A DNA stretch of 64,000 nucleotides from DAOSXA01 sp964526835 (GTDB taxonomy: Bacteria > Zixibacteria > MSB-5A5 > GN15 > FEB-12), in assembly GCA_964526835.1 (NCBI GenBank), contig CAZGMK010000007.1:62001-126000 (forward strand), written 5' to 3'. The first letter of the stretch is position 1. Each line of letters begins with the position of its first letter. The notes beneath the pieces were generated by a model. The model was not told the origin of the DNA, made no database searches, and saw nothing but the letters and a program-made list of their open reading frames with translations. This document shows, piece after piece, positions 1 through 8,934 of the stretch. The translations under genes were made by a program, and so were the position numbers.

Positions 1-1
1 T

Positions 2-1159
2 CGAGCTACATCGAACGCTCAGGGTTTCTTCGAGTTTGACGATCTCCCGGCGGGCCCATACGAGTTCCGGCTGATGTCCGGAAGGGCTGTGCTGGGACGC
101 AGCCATGCCACCATAGTCGGCGGGCAAACCTCTACCCTGCTTCTGTTTCCGAACCTGGAGACAGGCCAGACAGATGTACCTCCTGAGAACCAGGAAACGC
201 CGCAAACCAGCGCCGGTAGCCGGTCAGAGAGAAGATCCCAAACACCGGCCGCCCCTAGCGCAAGAGACAGATCGCAAAGCAGCCGATCACGCTGGGCCAG
301 CCTGCGTGTGGAGAGCAATGTCCCTAACCCACGCCTGACTATGGACGGCGAGACTCTGGGCCGGGGGAACTCTAAGTACGTCAAGCTCCTGCCCGGCAGC
401 CATACCTACAGGGTTGATGCGGAGGGCTATGTGGGTGTGGAGGGAACCATCGACCTGCCTCCCGACCAGATAACGACGCTGGGAGTAAGCCTGGAGAAGA
501 ACGCCCCGACCAACAAGTTGGTTTCCGTGCCTGAAGACAACTATCTTCTGGGAACCGCCGCCTCCTCAGACGGGGATCACGGCGAAGCGATCAGTCGATT
601 TACCGAGGTGCTCAAAGCGCAACCGAACCGCGCCGAGGCCCGGGAGGCCCGAGCACATTCCTACCTTGCCCTGGGCAATCGCCAGGCGGCCCACCAGGAT
701 CTTCTCCGCGCCGGACAGATTCGCACGGCGGAAGGTCATTTGAATGTCGCCATTACGAATTTCAACAAGGCCGTGGAGATTGACAAGAACTCACTGGGCG
801 CCTACCTGGGCCGAGGCGAAGCATACCTGGCCATGAATCAACCATTCGCGGCAGTGGCCGATTTCGATGCTGCCGTCGAACTGGATAACAATAGCTTCGA
901 GGCTCATTACGGTCTCGGGCGCTCCCGGTATCAACAGCGGCAATTCAAGCGCGCCCTAAAGCACTTCGAGCAAGCGCGCAAGATAGACTCTCAGAGACCC
1001 CACCTGTATCGTTACATGATGCTGTGCCAATTCGCCAACGATGAGTTTGACGCAGTGCAAAACAGCTACGATCGATTCGTTGAGGTCGCATCACCAGATG
1101 AAAGAAACGAGTTCCACAGCGATCCGCAATTCAGTTCGGTGATGAGGGTCATACACTAG
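2..1159 (+). CDS. PEGA-like and TPR repeat protein, 5' truncated
   Basis: The reading frame is open to the window edge, so the gene starts upstream; an internal ATG at 74 is in the same frame but is not needed as a start. The visible part begins with a beta-rich segment (FEFDDLPAGPYEFRL), then a low-complexity linker rich in Ser, Arg and Gln. A PEGA-like beta domain follows, with LPGSHTYRVDAEGYVG as its recognisable core. The C-terminal half is helical and holds about four to five tetratricopeptide repeats, for example around NFNKAVEIDKNSLGAYLGRG and ALKHFEQARKIDS. PEGA plus TPR architecture is usual for envelope or regulatory scaffold proteins. The missing N-terminus may carry a signal peptide or a kinase-like domain. 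Specific function unknown. Confidence 0.8.
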   Translation, partial: RATSNAQGFFEFDDLPAGPYEFRLMSGRAVLGRSHATIVGGQTSTLLLFPNLETGQTDVPPENQETPQTSAGSRSERRSQTPAAPSARDRSQSSRSRWASLRVESNVPNPRLTMDGETLGRGNSKYVKLLPGSHTYRVDAEGYVGVEGTIDLPPDQITTLGVSLEKNAPTNKLVSVPEDNYLLGTAASSDGDHGEAISRFTEVLKAQPNRAEAREARAHSYLALGNRQAAHQDLLRAGQIRTAEGHLNVAITNFNKAVEIDKNSLGAYLGRGEAYLAMNQPFAAVADFDAAVELDNNSFEAHYGLGRSRYQQRQFKRALKHFEQARKIDSQRPHLYRYMMLCQFANDEFDAVQNSYDRFVEVASPDERNEFHSDPQFSSVMRVIH

Positions 1160-1189
1160 GGTTTACAGCAGAGAACGAGGCAACGCAGG

Positions 1190-1480
1190 ATGACCAGAAA
1201 ACTCAACTGCTGGCAGTACAAAAACTGCGGTCGAGAGAGCGGGGGGCTGATGGCTGGCGCTCTGGGCGAGTGTCCGGTCTCATCGGCTATGAAGTACGAC
1301 GGGATGAACGACGGCATCGGGGCGGGACGGGCCTGCTGGATGCTGGCCGGATCAGGCGGTAAGGCTCCTCATGGGCCCGCCCGCGGCTGCTCTCAGTGCG
1401 AATTCTACAAGAGAGTCCTGTTCGAACAAGAAGAGCGAACTCTGTTTCGCTTTGCTTCACGCCAGACCGAGTCAGCCTGA
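1190..1480 (+). CDS. two-CW domain small cysteine-rich protein
   Basis: This 96-residue protein starts with NCWQYKNCGRESGG, continues with a Gly-Arg-Ala-Cys-Trp segment in the middle and ends with CSQCEFY. That pattern matches the small two-CW family found in many anaerobic and environmental bacteria, whose role is unknown; the cysteines suggest metal or redox-cofactor binding. One cysteine usual in the central AGTxC segment seems to be missing here (AGSGGK). The ATG has a GAGG about nine bases upstream. It lies 30 bp after the TPR gene on the same strand and is followed by a clear terminator, so it may be the last gene of that operon. Confidence 0.75.
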   Translation: MTRKLNCWQYKNCGRESGGLMAGALGECPVSSAMKYDGMNDGIGAGRACWMLAGSGGKAPHGPARGCSQCEFYKRVLFEQEERTLFRFASRQTESA

Positions 1481-1515
1481 AGAAAAACAACGCAAAGGCC
1501 GATAGATCGAATGCA

Positions 1516-1546
1516 GCCCCCGATAAACCCGGGGGCCTTCTTGTTT
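1516..1546 (+). terminator. intrinsic terminator after two-CW gene
   Basis: A perfect 7-bp GC stem (GCCCCCG at 1516-1522 with CGGGGGC at 1530-1536) is followed by a T-rich tract CTTCTTGTTT. It ends the transcript of the two upstream plus-strand genes. Confidence 0.8.
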
Positions 1547-1582
1547 ACAGTAGCCGTGGGACGGCCCGCGTCTTATACGAGC

Positions 1583-1611
1583 TTGCCAAGGCAACTTATT
1601 TGGCCTATGTT
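1583..1611 (+). promoter_or_regulatory. sigma70-like promoter for S9 peptidase gene
   Basis: TTGCCA (1583-1588) and TATGTT (1606-1611) are separated by 17 bases and lie about 54 bases before the chosen start codon. They sit just after the upstream terminator, where a new promoter is needed. Assigned by eye. Confidence 0.45.
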
Positions 1612-1664
1612 CGTTGGGTAATGTGGCATCAAACGGAAAGCCCGCAGAACATAGGAGACTCAAG

Positions 1665-3608
1665 ATGAAACGAGCCTTGATCCTGGCCCTCTTCCTGCTG
1701 GCCGCGCCTCTAGTCTCGACAAGCATCGGCGCCGATCAGCAAAACCCTGTCCTCGAGACGATGTTGTACCAGGAGCCATATGTCCCTGATATTGCGACCT
1801 TTCTTCAAATCGGCGGCGCTACGCCGGCCGGAGTGACGTGGGGTGACGGTACAGTGTTCTTCCGATCCTCAGCTTCGGGGGCATCTCAGATCTACCGGAT
1901 CACCGACGAGGGCTGGCCGTACCAGTTGACAGTATTCGAAGACGGCATTGACTTCTTCGTCCTATCGCACGGCGGCGGCATGGGGATTGTCGGGGCCTCA
2001 GTGGGCGGCTCCGAGCAATCGCAGCTGTATCTGATGGACTCCCGAACCGGAAGAGTGAAGCAGCTCACAGACTTCACGGATGTGCAGTTCGGGTCCGTGG
2101 TGTGGGCCAGAGATGATCTGTCGATCTTCTATCGCTCGAACGAAGAGAACGGCCGGGACTTCTTCATCTATAGTATGGACTTGGCCACAGGTGAAGCGAA
2201 GAAGATATTTGGAAGCGCCGAGGGCCCGGGGGGTTACAACTTCATCATGGACTTGTCGCAGGATGGGGCATGGATGATCATCGGAAACTTCACCTCTAAC
2301 GTCAACAATGACCTGTACCTGCTCGATCTTGCCACGGGCGAGTATGAAATGATCACCGACGACGAGTCTGATGTCTACTATGGTTCGCCGACTCTGATGC
2401 CAGACAACAAGACGATCTGGCTAACCTGCAACAACAACGAGGACGGCATCCAGCGACTGGCTAAGATGCGGGTAGGATCACCCGAAGTTGAATGGGTCGA
2501 TGACGGCTGGATCGATTCGCGCTGGGAGATCGAATCTCTCAGTTTCTCGCGTGACTACAAGCATATGGCGGCTTCGTATAACGAACACGGCTATGTCCGG
2601 CTCAAGCTGCGAGAAGTCGAGACTCTTAAGGAATTGCCGGCCCCTCCGCTCGACGGCATCATTACCCTGGGCGGAGCGGATAAGCAGGGCAATGTTTACT
2701 TCTCTTTCAACGGGCCCACGCGGGCTCCGGATGTGTGGCGCTGGGACCCCGCGAACCAGGAGCTGAAGCAGCTAACATTCTCGATTTACGCCGGCATCGA
2801 TCGCGATATGTTCTCAGAGCCGCGACTGATCCAGTATGAGAGTTTCGACGGACTCAAGATCCCCGCCTTCCTCTACTTGCCGCCGAATTATGTTGAAGGA
2901 ACTCCCTTGCCGTTCATCGTCGATGCCCATGGCGGCCCCGAAGGCCAATTCCAGCCATACTTCCAGCGCAATATCCAGTATCTGATTCTTAACGGCTATG
3001 GAATCCTGGCTCCGAACCCACGCGGCTCCTCCGGATATGGCCGTGAGTATCTCAATCTGGACAACTACAAGAATCGCAAGAACTCATTGAAAGACTACAA
3101 GGCCGGCGTTGACTGGCTGATCGGCAACGGCTACACCCGGAAGGGTATGATCGGCATTCGCGGCGCCTCCTATGGCGGATACGTTGTGCTGGGCATGATC
3201 ACCGAGTATCCTGACCTGTTCAGTGCCGCGGTCGATGATGTAGGGATCGCGAATTTCGTGACCTTCCTCAAGAACACAGCCGACTACCGCCGTCACCTGA
3301 GGGAGTCGGAGTACGGTCCGCTGTCCGATTCCGCCTTCCTGCACAGCATCTCCCCCATCCACAAAGTCGACCAGATTGAAACCCCGCTGCTGGTCGTACA
3401 TGGCGAGAATGATCCCCGGGTTCCGGTTAGTGAAGCCCGACAGATAATCGCGGCCATCGAGGAGAAAGGCGGCGCGGTCGATTCGCTGATTTTCCCCGAT
3501 GAAGGGCATGGCACCAGCAAGCGCGAGAACATTATCGCCGAGTACCGCAAACAGGTTGAGTTCTTCGGCAAGCATCTGCAAGGAGCCGAGCCGTCGCGCA
3601 AGGACTGA
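1665..3608 (+). CDS. secreted S9-family prolyl oligopeptidase-like serine peptidase
   Basis: The start at 1665 is chosen because it has an AGGAG-type site (ATAGGAGACTCAAG) and opens with a signal peptide, MKRALILALFLLAAPLVS; the frame is open further upstream but without these. The 647-residue product has an N-terminal beta-propeller of WD40/TolB-like repeats (about residues 40-390) and a C-terminal alpha/beta hydrolase domain. The catalytic triad is visible: Ser502 in GASYGG, Asp583 in HGENDPRVPV and His615 in DEGHGTS. Family S9 enzymes cleave peptides, and the propeller restricts access to short substrates. The signal peptide suggests an extracytoplasmic peptide-degrading role, consistent with the other secreted proteases in the window. 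It is probably monocistronic, between its own promoter and a terminator. Confidence 0.93.
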   Translation: MKRALILALFLLAAPLVSTSIGADQQNPVLETMLYQEPYVPDIATFLQIGGATPAGVTWGDGTVFFRSSASGASQIYRITDEGWPYQLTVFEDGIDFFVLSHGGGMGIVGASVGGSEQSQLYLMDSRTGRVKQLTDFTDVQFGSVVWARDDLSIFYRSNEENGRDFFIYSMDLATGEAKKIFGSAEGPGGYNFIMDLSQDGAWMIIGNFTSNVNNDLYLLDLATGEYEMITDDESDVYYGSPTLMPDNKTIWLTCNNNEDGIQRLAKMRVGSPEVEWVDDGWIDSRWEIESLSFSRDYKHMAASYNEHGYVRLKLREVETLKELPAPPLDGIITLGGADKQGNVYFSFNGPTRAPDVWRWDPANQELKQLTFSIYAGIDRDMFSEPRLIQYESFDGLKIPAFLYLPPNYVEGTPLPFIVDAHGGPEGQFQPYFQRNIQYLILNGYGILAPNPRGSSGYGREYLNLDNYKNRKNSLKDYKAGVDWLIGNGYTRKGMIGIRGASYGGYVVLGMITEYPDLFSAAVDDVGIANFVTFLKNTADYRRHLRESEYGPLSDSAFLHSISPIHKVDQIETPLLVVHGENDPRVPVSEARQIIAAIEEKGGAVDSLIFPDEGHGTSKRENIIAEYRKQVEFFGKHLQGAEPSRKD

Positions 3609-3649
3609 TCCTCATCACTTGACGCGCCGGCACAGATTGGTTATCTCAC

Positions 3650-3680
3650 ACGGGTCGGGCCGCAAGGCCTGACCCGTTTT
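3650..3680 (+). terminator. intrinsic terminator after S9 peptidase
   Basis: A 12-bp stem with one G-T pair (ACGGGTCGGGCC at 3650-3661 with GGCCTGACCCGT at 3666-3677) and a GCAA tetraloop is followed by TTTT. Confidence 0.85.
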
Positions 3681-3734
3681 CCGTTGGGGAATTGAGGTAG
3701 TTGCCACAAGTCTGTATTTGAGAGGAGTCATTCC

Positions 3735-4499
3735 ATGAGCTGGTGTCCGGGACGAATTGGGCGCGGCGCACTATGCGCCACCTTCATTGCACTATGTTTC
3801 AGCCTGTCGACGTGGGCCAACAGTAGTAATGAACCTGAACCATGCACACCCGATCCGCCCCGGCGTTGGTTCCTCGGATTGGGACAGATGAAAGTCGACC
3901 GCGACAATCTCAACACCGAGCTGACAGCGGCCGGATACGGAGGTTTCGAGGACCGTCACTTCGCCGTCAGCTTTCTGGGTTATACACGTCCGAGAGGGCG
4001 GTGGATTCTCGGCGGAAGCGCTGCGTTCTCATGCCAGGTGGTCAGTGGGCAATCCGGCCTCGAGGCCAGGACCTGCAGCGAACCCTGGACCGCCCAGTTG
4101 GGCTATGTGGTCGTGGATCACCCGACGCTTACCGTGTTCCCCTACGCGGGCCTTGGTCTCATGATCCAGAGTTTAACGGTAACCAGGGATGCCGCGGTCG
4201 ACTTCGATGACCAGTTGCGTTACCCCATCGGGGAAGCGAAATTCAACTCGGTGATTCCGACCTTGAGCATCGGAGTCCACGTGGACAATCTGATTATTCT
4301 CAAAGTGTCCGAACATCGCGCCTCGGGACTGGCCCTGGGAGTGCGAGTAGAGTATGAACACGGCCTTTCGGAGAACGACTGGATGTCTCGCCATCGAAGG
4401 ATCGAGGCTGCTCCAATGGTGACAGCCTCCTCCTGGTCGGTCAGTTTTCTCCTCGGTTGGGGCAGTCAGCAGGATCCAGGGGGCGACGTCATACAATGA
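3735..4499 (+). CDS. secreted hypothetical protein, possible outer-membrane beta-barrel
   Basis: The 254-residue product has an N-terminal signal-like segment (GALCATFIALCFSLSTWA) after a short basic stretch. The ATG is preceded by AGGAG. The mature part shows alternating polar and aromatic residues, glycine-rich turns and segments such as LTVFPYAGLGLMIQSLTV and SWSVSFLLGWG, with an aromatic strand near the C-terminus. This pattern suits a small outer-membrane beta-barrel, but no family is recognised. It stands between two terminator or promoter regions and is probably transcribed alone. Confidence 0.7.
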   Translation: MSWCPGRIGRGALCATFIALCFSLSTWANSSNEPEPCTPDPPRRWFLGLGQMKVDRDNLNTELTAAGYGGFEDRHFAVSFLGYTRPRGRWILGGSAAFSCQVVSGQSGLEARTCSEPWTAQLGYVVVDHPTLTVFPYAGLGLMIQSLTVTRDAAVDFDDQLRYPIGEAKFNSVIPTLSIGVHVDNLIILKVSEHRASGLALGVRVEYEHGLSENDWMSRHRRIEAAPMVTASSWSVSFLLGWGSQQDPGGDVIQ

Positions 4500-4603
4500 T
4501 CGGTTGGAGGCAGAAGGCGGCGAGGGTCATCGGGCCGCCGGGACCGTTACTGCGGTGGGACTCGACAAACCGGCCCGCCTGAATTCTCCGATAAACATAG
4601 CCC

Positions 4604-4631
4604 TTGACAATCCATATTACAGAACTATCTT
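4604..4631 (+). promoter_or_regulatory. promoter TTGACA-N16-TATCTT for dockerin protein gene
   Basis: TTGACA (4604-4609) and TATCTT (4626-4631) are separated by 16 bases, about 55 bases before the downstream start codon. The same boxes with the same spacing occur before the secreted protease gene on the minus strand at 26213-26240. Confidence 0.6.
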
Positions 4632-4687
4632 GCACTCTGTATTGTCACCGGATAGGGTCTTGAGCACATTGAGAAGAGATGGGTAAC

Positions 4688-6016
4688 ATGCGAAAGCTGA
4701 TAACAATGATCGGGTCCGGTTGCCTGGCAGGAGCGTTGGCCCTGTTTCCGGCTGAAAGCCCGCAGGCGGCAAAACAACGGGTGTCGATCCTGTATATCCA
4801 CTATTCAATCGGTACCGGCTTCGTTCAGGGCTATTGCTGGGGCAATGACTACAATCGGAATGTTGTCGAGGGTCTGGACACCATGATGATTGTCTCCGGC
4901 AGCGACACCGCCGACATTGTCTTCCGTAGCTATCGGATCAACGGTGATGAAGCCGGCGTGGCCATAAGCGATTCGGTCCCCGGCGAAGGCTCCAATGGTT
5001 GCGCCTTCGACCGTTTCAGCGGCTTCAGCTATAACCTCGATCCTTCGTGGGGCAATCGGATCCGTATCTGGAACGACAATAACGGCATGGGCTCGGGCGC
5101 GTATGCCGGTATTCTGGACAACTTCTTCTGTATCCGGGAGAAAGAGGATTCGTCGTTTTGGCGAATGTTCCGCACCCACGATATTCCTTCGTCCTTTTCG
5201 CAGCCCGTCACCGAGATCGATGGCTTCGACCTTGTCCTGATCGAGCAGCCGTACTTCATATTCGGATACATGTCGCAGGCCCAGGCGGACAGCCAGGAGG
5301 TACTGTGGCAGGCGCTTCGCGATTCGATTGTCGCTCATCCGGAGATCAACGTCGGGCTGGTCTTCGGAACTCCCCTGCTGCTGGGGCGGTACGGCATCGA
5401 GGACTCGGCACAGGCCAGAATCACCTGGGACCTGGCCTCCTGGTGGGCTTCTTCAGACTACTTCGAGCACGACCCCGTCAGCTATCCCAACATCTGGAAG
5501 TGGGACTCCTACCGGTTCCTTTGCGAAACCAGCCCGGATAGCATCAATCGTTACTGCCTGGCCAACCGCTATTTCGATGGCGAACCGGTCGGGTCTCACC
5601 TGAGCCTCGAGGGATACAGTAAGGGCCAGGACAGCCTTCGTGCGTTTATCCGGACCTGCGTCAGGGACATCATGGCTCAGGGGACGGGTGATACAGACTA
5701 TGACGGTGACGGCGTATTCAACAGCGAAGACAACTGTCCCTACCACTACAATCCCGACCAGTTGGACAGCGATGGCGACGGCGTCGGGGATGCGTGCTGC
5801 TGCTCATGGCGCGGCGATGTCGACGGCTCGGGCGACGGCCCGGACATATCGGACCTGACCTTCTTCGTCACCTACCTGTACTCAGACGGCCCCCGCCCTC
5901 CGTGCATGCTCAATGCCGATGTGGACGGGGACGATGCTCGGCTGGACCTGCCGGACCTGGCCCGAATGATCGGATATATGTTCACCGGCGGCCAACTATT
6001 GAATCCGTGTCGGTAA
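4688..6016 (+). CDS. secreted protein with TSP3-like calcium repeats and dockerin-like doublet
   Basis: Two in-frame ATGs (4679 and 4688) are possible; 4688 gives a cleaner signal peptide (MRKLITMIGSGCLAGALALF). The N-terminal domain (about residues 30-320) begins VSILYIHYSIG and ends near GSHLSLEGYS, which loosely resembles the first and last blocks of an SGNH-type esterase; this is only a suggestion. Then come thrombospondin type-3-like Asp-rich calcium loops (DYDGDGVFNSEDNCP and DSDGDGVGDAC), followed by two dockerin-like repeats (GDVDGSGDGPDISDL and NADVDGDDARLDLPDL). No scaffoldin is visible nearby, so the dockerin-like pair may serve in surface attachment or folding rather than a cellulosome. 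Confidence 0.8.
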   Translation: MRKLITMIGSGCLAGALALFPAESPQAAKQRVSILYIHYSIGTGFVQGYCWGNDYNRNVVEGLDTMMIVSGSDTADIVFRSYRINGDEAGVAISDSVPGEGSNGCAFDRFSGFSYNLDPSWGNRIRIWNDNNGMGSGAYAGILDNFFCIREKEDSSFWRMFRTHDIPSSFSQPVTEIDGFDLVLIEQPYFIFGYMSQAQADSQEVLWQALRDSIVAHPEINVGLVFGTPLLLGRYGIEDSAQARITWDLASWWASSDYFEHDPVSYPNIWKWDSYRFLCETSPDSINRYCLANRYFDGEPVGSHLSLEGYSKGQDSLRAFIRTCVRDIMAQGTGDTDYDGDGVFNSEDNCPYHYNPDQLDSDGDGVGDACCCSWRGDVDGSGDGPDISDLTFFVTYLYSDGPRPPCMLNADVDGDDARLDLPDLARMIGYMFTGGQLLNPCR

Positions 6017-6047
6017 GACGCCGAGGCGACCGCCAGGTCGGGCGCGT

Positions 6048-6461
6048 TCACTCCCCTATGATCTTGATTATGACCCGCTTGCGACGTCGCCCGTCGAACT
6101 CCGCGTAATAGACTTGCTGCCACGGGCCGAAGTCAATGCGGCCACTGGTAATGGGGAGAACTACCTGACTGTGAACCAGCAAGTTCTTCAGATGGGCATC
6201 GCCGTTATCCTCGCCCGTGCGATGATGGCGATAGGCTTTGCCGAACGGCGCCAGGGCCTCAAGCCATTCGTCGATGTCCTCTATCAAACCGGACTCGGCA
6301 TCGCTCACATAGACAGCGGCTGTTATGTGCATAGCCGAGACCAGCATGAGCCCCTCCTGAATACCACTTTCGGCAAGGGCCTGCTCCACCTGGTCGGTGA
6401 TATTGATATACTCCCGGCGGCGCTCGGTGTTGAAAGTCAGATACTGGGTATGGCTGTTCAT
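6048..6461 (-). CDS. yjbQ: YjbQ/UPF0047 family protein (secondary thiamine-phosphate synthase type)
   Basis: The start at 6461 (MNSHTQYLTFNTERRREYIN) matches the usual family N-terminus and gives 137 residues, the normal length; the frame is open to a TTG at 6488. Conserved family features are INITDQVEQAL, the beta strand around HITAAVYVSDAE, GEDNGDAHLKN and the C-terminal block GRIDFGPWQQVYYAEFDG. Members form compact trimers and some have weak thiamine-phosphate synthase activity; the physiological role is uncertain. The gene is convergent with the upstream dockerin protein gene, 31 bp away. Confidence 0.93.
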   Translation of the reverse strand: MNSHTQYLTFNTERRREYINITDQVEQALAESGIQEGLMLVSAMHITAAVYVSDAESGLIEDIDEWLEALAPFGKAYRHHRTGEDNGDAHLKNLLVHSQVVLPITSGRIDFGPWQQVYYAEFDGRRRKRVIIKIIGE

Positions 6462-6544
6462 CCTGTCACCGTCCATGATCAGGGTCAACGCTGATAGCGT
6501 CGACCCGGGTGGCTTCTGATTGGACCACAGCGGTCAGACGGCGT

Positions 6545-7021
6545 CTACTGAACTCTGTCCACCCAAGCTGCTACCGAGTATTTGTCCTTTACTTCAGTTC
6601 GGAGAGCTTCCGCTTCCTTGACGGTAGCAATTCCGCCGATCCGCACTCGGTAGAAGGTCTGGCCATCCTGAACCGTAGTCGTAAGGTACGGCTCGTAGCC
6701 CCTTTCGGTGTACAGGTCAACCAGATAGCGAGCGTACTCGATATTCTCGCAAGCCGCTACCTGGACCGCGAAGTCACCTTCCGGCGGTTTCCGGCTGATG
6801 CTCCTTGCCTCTTCTTCGACGGGCACAGCTCTAGCATCCGGCGCCGTGACATCTGTCCTGGCCGCCGTATCGGGTCTCGTGGTATCTGGAGCTGAATCCA
6901 CCGCGGCTCGCTTCTGCATCATCTCTCTTTCGAGCTCTTCAGCTTCCTTTTGTTTATCGGCGCAGCCGGCCAAGAGCAGGCCCATGAATACCAGCACCAG
7001 CGTCAATATGCGTAAGCCCAT
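6545..7021 (-). CDS. SPOR-domain lipoprotein
   Basis: The start at 7021 is chosen for its GGAGG site about ten bases upstream and because it opens directly with a lipoprotein signal, LTLVLVFMGLLLAGC, whose lipobox LAGC gives Cys22. The 158-residue protein then has a charged segment (KEAEELEREMMQKR), a Thr/Ala/Pro-rich linker, and a C-terminal SPOR domain (about residues 80-158, from DFAVQVAACENIEYAR to the end). SPOR domains bind denuded glycan strands of septal peptidoglycan, so a cell-division or envelope role is likely. It is transcribed away from the PLP-enzyme gene. Confidence 0.85.
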   Translation of the reverse strand: MGLRILTLVLVFMGLLLAGCADKQKEAEELEREMMQKRAAVDSAPDTTRPDTAARTDVTAPDARAVPVEEEARSISRKPPEGDFAVQVAACENIEYARYLVDLYTERGYEPYLTTTVQDGQTFYRVRIGGIATVKEAEALRTEVKDKYSVAAWVDRVQ

Positions 7022-7218
7022 TCGGTATCTACCTCCATACAATCCAGCGGAGCAGAGAGCATCCTCGCAGCCGCTACGATCCAATATTTGATTGCCTAAT
7101 AACGCGGCCGGCCGCAGAGTGTCAACATAAAATCGATTTCCGGTGCGCAAATAGAGGTTGATGCCCCGTAGCAGGTTGTATAACATAGGTGACTGATAAG
7201 AGACGGAAAGCGTGTCCT

Positions 7219-8202
7219 ATGTACGAAAGCATCCTTGATCTGGTCGGCAATACACCGCTGGTGCGTCTGCGCACCGGCCTGAGTGACTCCGGTCCCAAAG
7301 CATATGTGAAGCTGGAATTCATGAACCCAACCGGCTCGGTCAAGGACAGGATGGCCCTCCATATCATCCGGAAGGCTGTCCGCCAGGGAAAGTTGCGGCC
7401 GGGTGACAAAGTGATCGACAACACCAGCGGCAATACGGGCGCCAGCATGGCCATGGTGGCCCGAGTGATGAATCTCCATCCGGTGGTGACAACGCCCGTA
7501 AAGACCAGCAAAGAGAAGATCGACTTGATGCGCTCCTTCGGCGCCGAGTTGATTGTCACGCCTGAAGTTCACCACGACGATCCCGAGAGCTTCTATGCGG
7601 TCGCCCGCCGCCTGGCCCGTGATAACGGCTGGTTCGACATGGATCAGTACGACAGCCAGGATAACGTTGAGGCCCACTACCTGACGACCGGCCCGGAGAT
7701 ATGGGAGCAGACCGATGGCCGTATCACCCACTTCGTCTGCGGCATAGGCACCGGCGGCACCTTCAGCGGAGCGGTCCGTTACCTGAAGGAACAGAACCCG
7801 GATATAAGGGCGGTGGCGGTCGATCCGGAGGGATCTGTGTTCGCCGATTACATCCGCGACCGTCGTGAAGTCGAGGGGCATCCCTACAAAGTCGAAGGCA
7901 TTGGCTCCGACGTGCTGACCAGGGCCATGCACATCGATACGGTTGATGAAGTCATCACGGTGTCGGACCGCGATTCTTTCCTCAGGGCGCGTCAGATCAG
8001 CCGCGATGAGGGTATTTCCGCCGGCGGATCGTCGGGCGCGGTAGCCTGGGCTATCGAGAAGGTCGCAAATCAGGCGCCGTCGGACAGCCTGATAATCGGC
8101 ATCTTCGCCGATTCCGGCATCAAGTACCTGAGCAAGTGCTACAACGATGATTGGATGAGACAACACGGGTACCTGCCCCAGCAGGAGGTCAAATCGGAAT
8201 GA
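7219..8202 (+). CDS. PLP-dependent cysteine synthase / cystathionine beta-synthase-like enzyme
   Basis: The start at 7219 (MYESILDLVGNTPLVRL) matches the usual family start; an in-frame GTG at 7189 would add ten residues. The PLP lysine lies in NPTGSVKDR, the phosphate-recognition loops in SGNTG and GIGTGGT, and the Ser that contacts the pyridine nitrogen in GGSSGAVA. The segments VDPEGS and YKVEGIGSD are more typical of cystathionine beta-synthase than of O-acetylserine sulfhydrylase CysK, but the C-terminal CBS-domain pair is absent (327 residues). It may act in transsulfuration or cysteine synthesis. The following gene overlaps its stop by four bases. Confidence 0.9.
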   Translation: MYESILDLVGNTPLVRLRTGLSDSGPKAYVKLEFMNPTGSVKDRMALHIIRKAVRQGKLRPGDKVIDNTSGNTGASMAMVARVMNLHPVVTTPVKTSKEKIDLMRSFGAELIVTPEVHHDDPESFYAVARRLARDNGWFDMDQYDSQDNVEAHYLTTGPEIWEQTDGRITHFVCGIGTGGTFSGAVRYLKEQNPDIRAVAVDPEGSVFADYIRDRREVEGHPYKVEGIGSDVLTRAMHIDTVDEVITVSDRDSFLRARQISRDEGISAGGSSGAVAWAIEKVANQAPSDSLIIGIFADSGIKYLSKCYNDDWMRQHGYLPQQEVKSE

Positions 8203-8885
8203 TAAGGCAGCCTCGTATCCTATTTGCGGTTCTACTTCTGACGACCGTGGCCCACGCTGAATCACCAACGGTCGTGCCGGTCGATCCGATCCACCAGTTC
8301 GGCCATATTGGCATTGACTTCGTCGTCTATCATACTTACCGCCTGGCCAATAACGGATCTGAGCCTGTCAGAGTATCGGAGACACTGAGCAAGTGCGAGT
8401 GCACTCACATAGGGGAATACGATACGCTGATCACCCCGGGTGACACCGGGCGATTCCGAATCGCGTTCTCGACACGTGATTACTATGGTCCGGTGCAGCG
8501 AGGTCTCGTGGTGATTCTTGATGATGAACAGGGCACCACACTCGACTTCAACCATCGCGCGGTCGTCGGCCAGTGGTTCTTCGGCCTGAAGCCTGATCCG
8601 ATATCGGTATTCTTGCTCCCCGGACATGATTCGCGTCGGGTGACAGTACCAAATGCCGAGCATGATCGTATTCAACTGAGTCTGGTCGAGCAGGCGGACA
8701 CTTGCTTCAACATCCGAATTGATAAGGAACAGGCCCGCCGCGGCGAGCAAGTTGAATTGGATGTCGTCGTGTTACCCGACTTACCCAAGGGTACTTATCT
8801 GTCGAGCTTCACCATTGCGGTTGCAGTTGAGGGGGGCGCCGAACCCGCCAGGTTGACGATTCCTGTGAAAATCGTCCGTTATTAA
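8199..8885 (+). CDS. DUF1573 secreted protein
   Basis: The ATG overlaps the stop of the PLP-enzyme gene (ATGA) and has an AGGAGG site inside that gene, so the two are translationally coupled. The 228-residue product has a short signal peptide (RILFAVLLLTTVAHA). It then has an immunoglobulin-like DUF1573 domain with the typical Cys-x-Cys (SKCECT) followed by ITPGDTGRFRIAFSTRDYYG. The second half (about residues 125-228) looks like another beta-sandwich of similar type. DUF1573 proteins are extracytoplasmic and mostly uncharacterised. Confidence 0.82.
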   Translation: MIRQPRILFAVLLLTTVAHAESPTVVPVDPIHQFGHIGIDFVVYHTYRLANNGSEPVRVSETLSKCECTHIGEYDTLITPGDTGRFRIAFSTRDYYGPVQRGLVVILDDEQGTTLDFNHRAVVGQWFFGLKPDPISVFLLPGHDSRRVTVPNAEHDRIQLSLVEQADTCFNIRIDKEQARRGEQVELDVVVLPDLPKGTYLSSFTIAVAVEGGAEPARLTIPVKIVRY

Positions 8886-8934
8886 ACCGTAAATTAGGTC
8901 TAAAGCGGCATACGATGTGCCGATAACCAGAGTA

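Noticed and set aside
4504..4686. 60-codon plus-strand frame upstream of the dockerin protein
   Set aside because: It spans the assigned promoter and has no ribosome site or family resemblance.
7096..8268. Long minus-strand frame opposite the PLP-enzyme gene
   Set aside because: It is a shadow of GC-rich codon use; the plus strand has a full, well-conserved enzyme.
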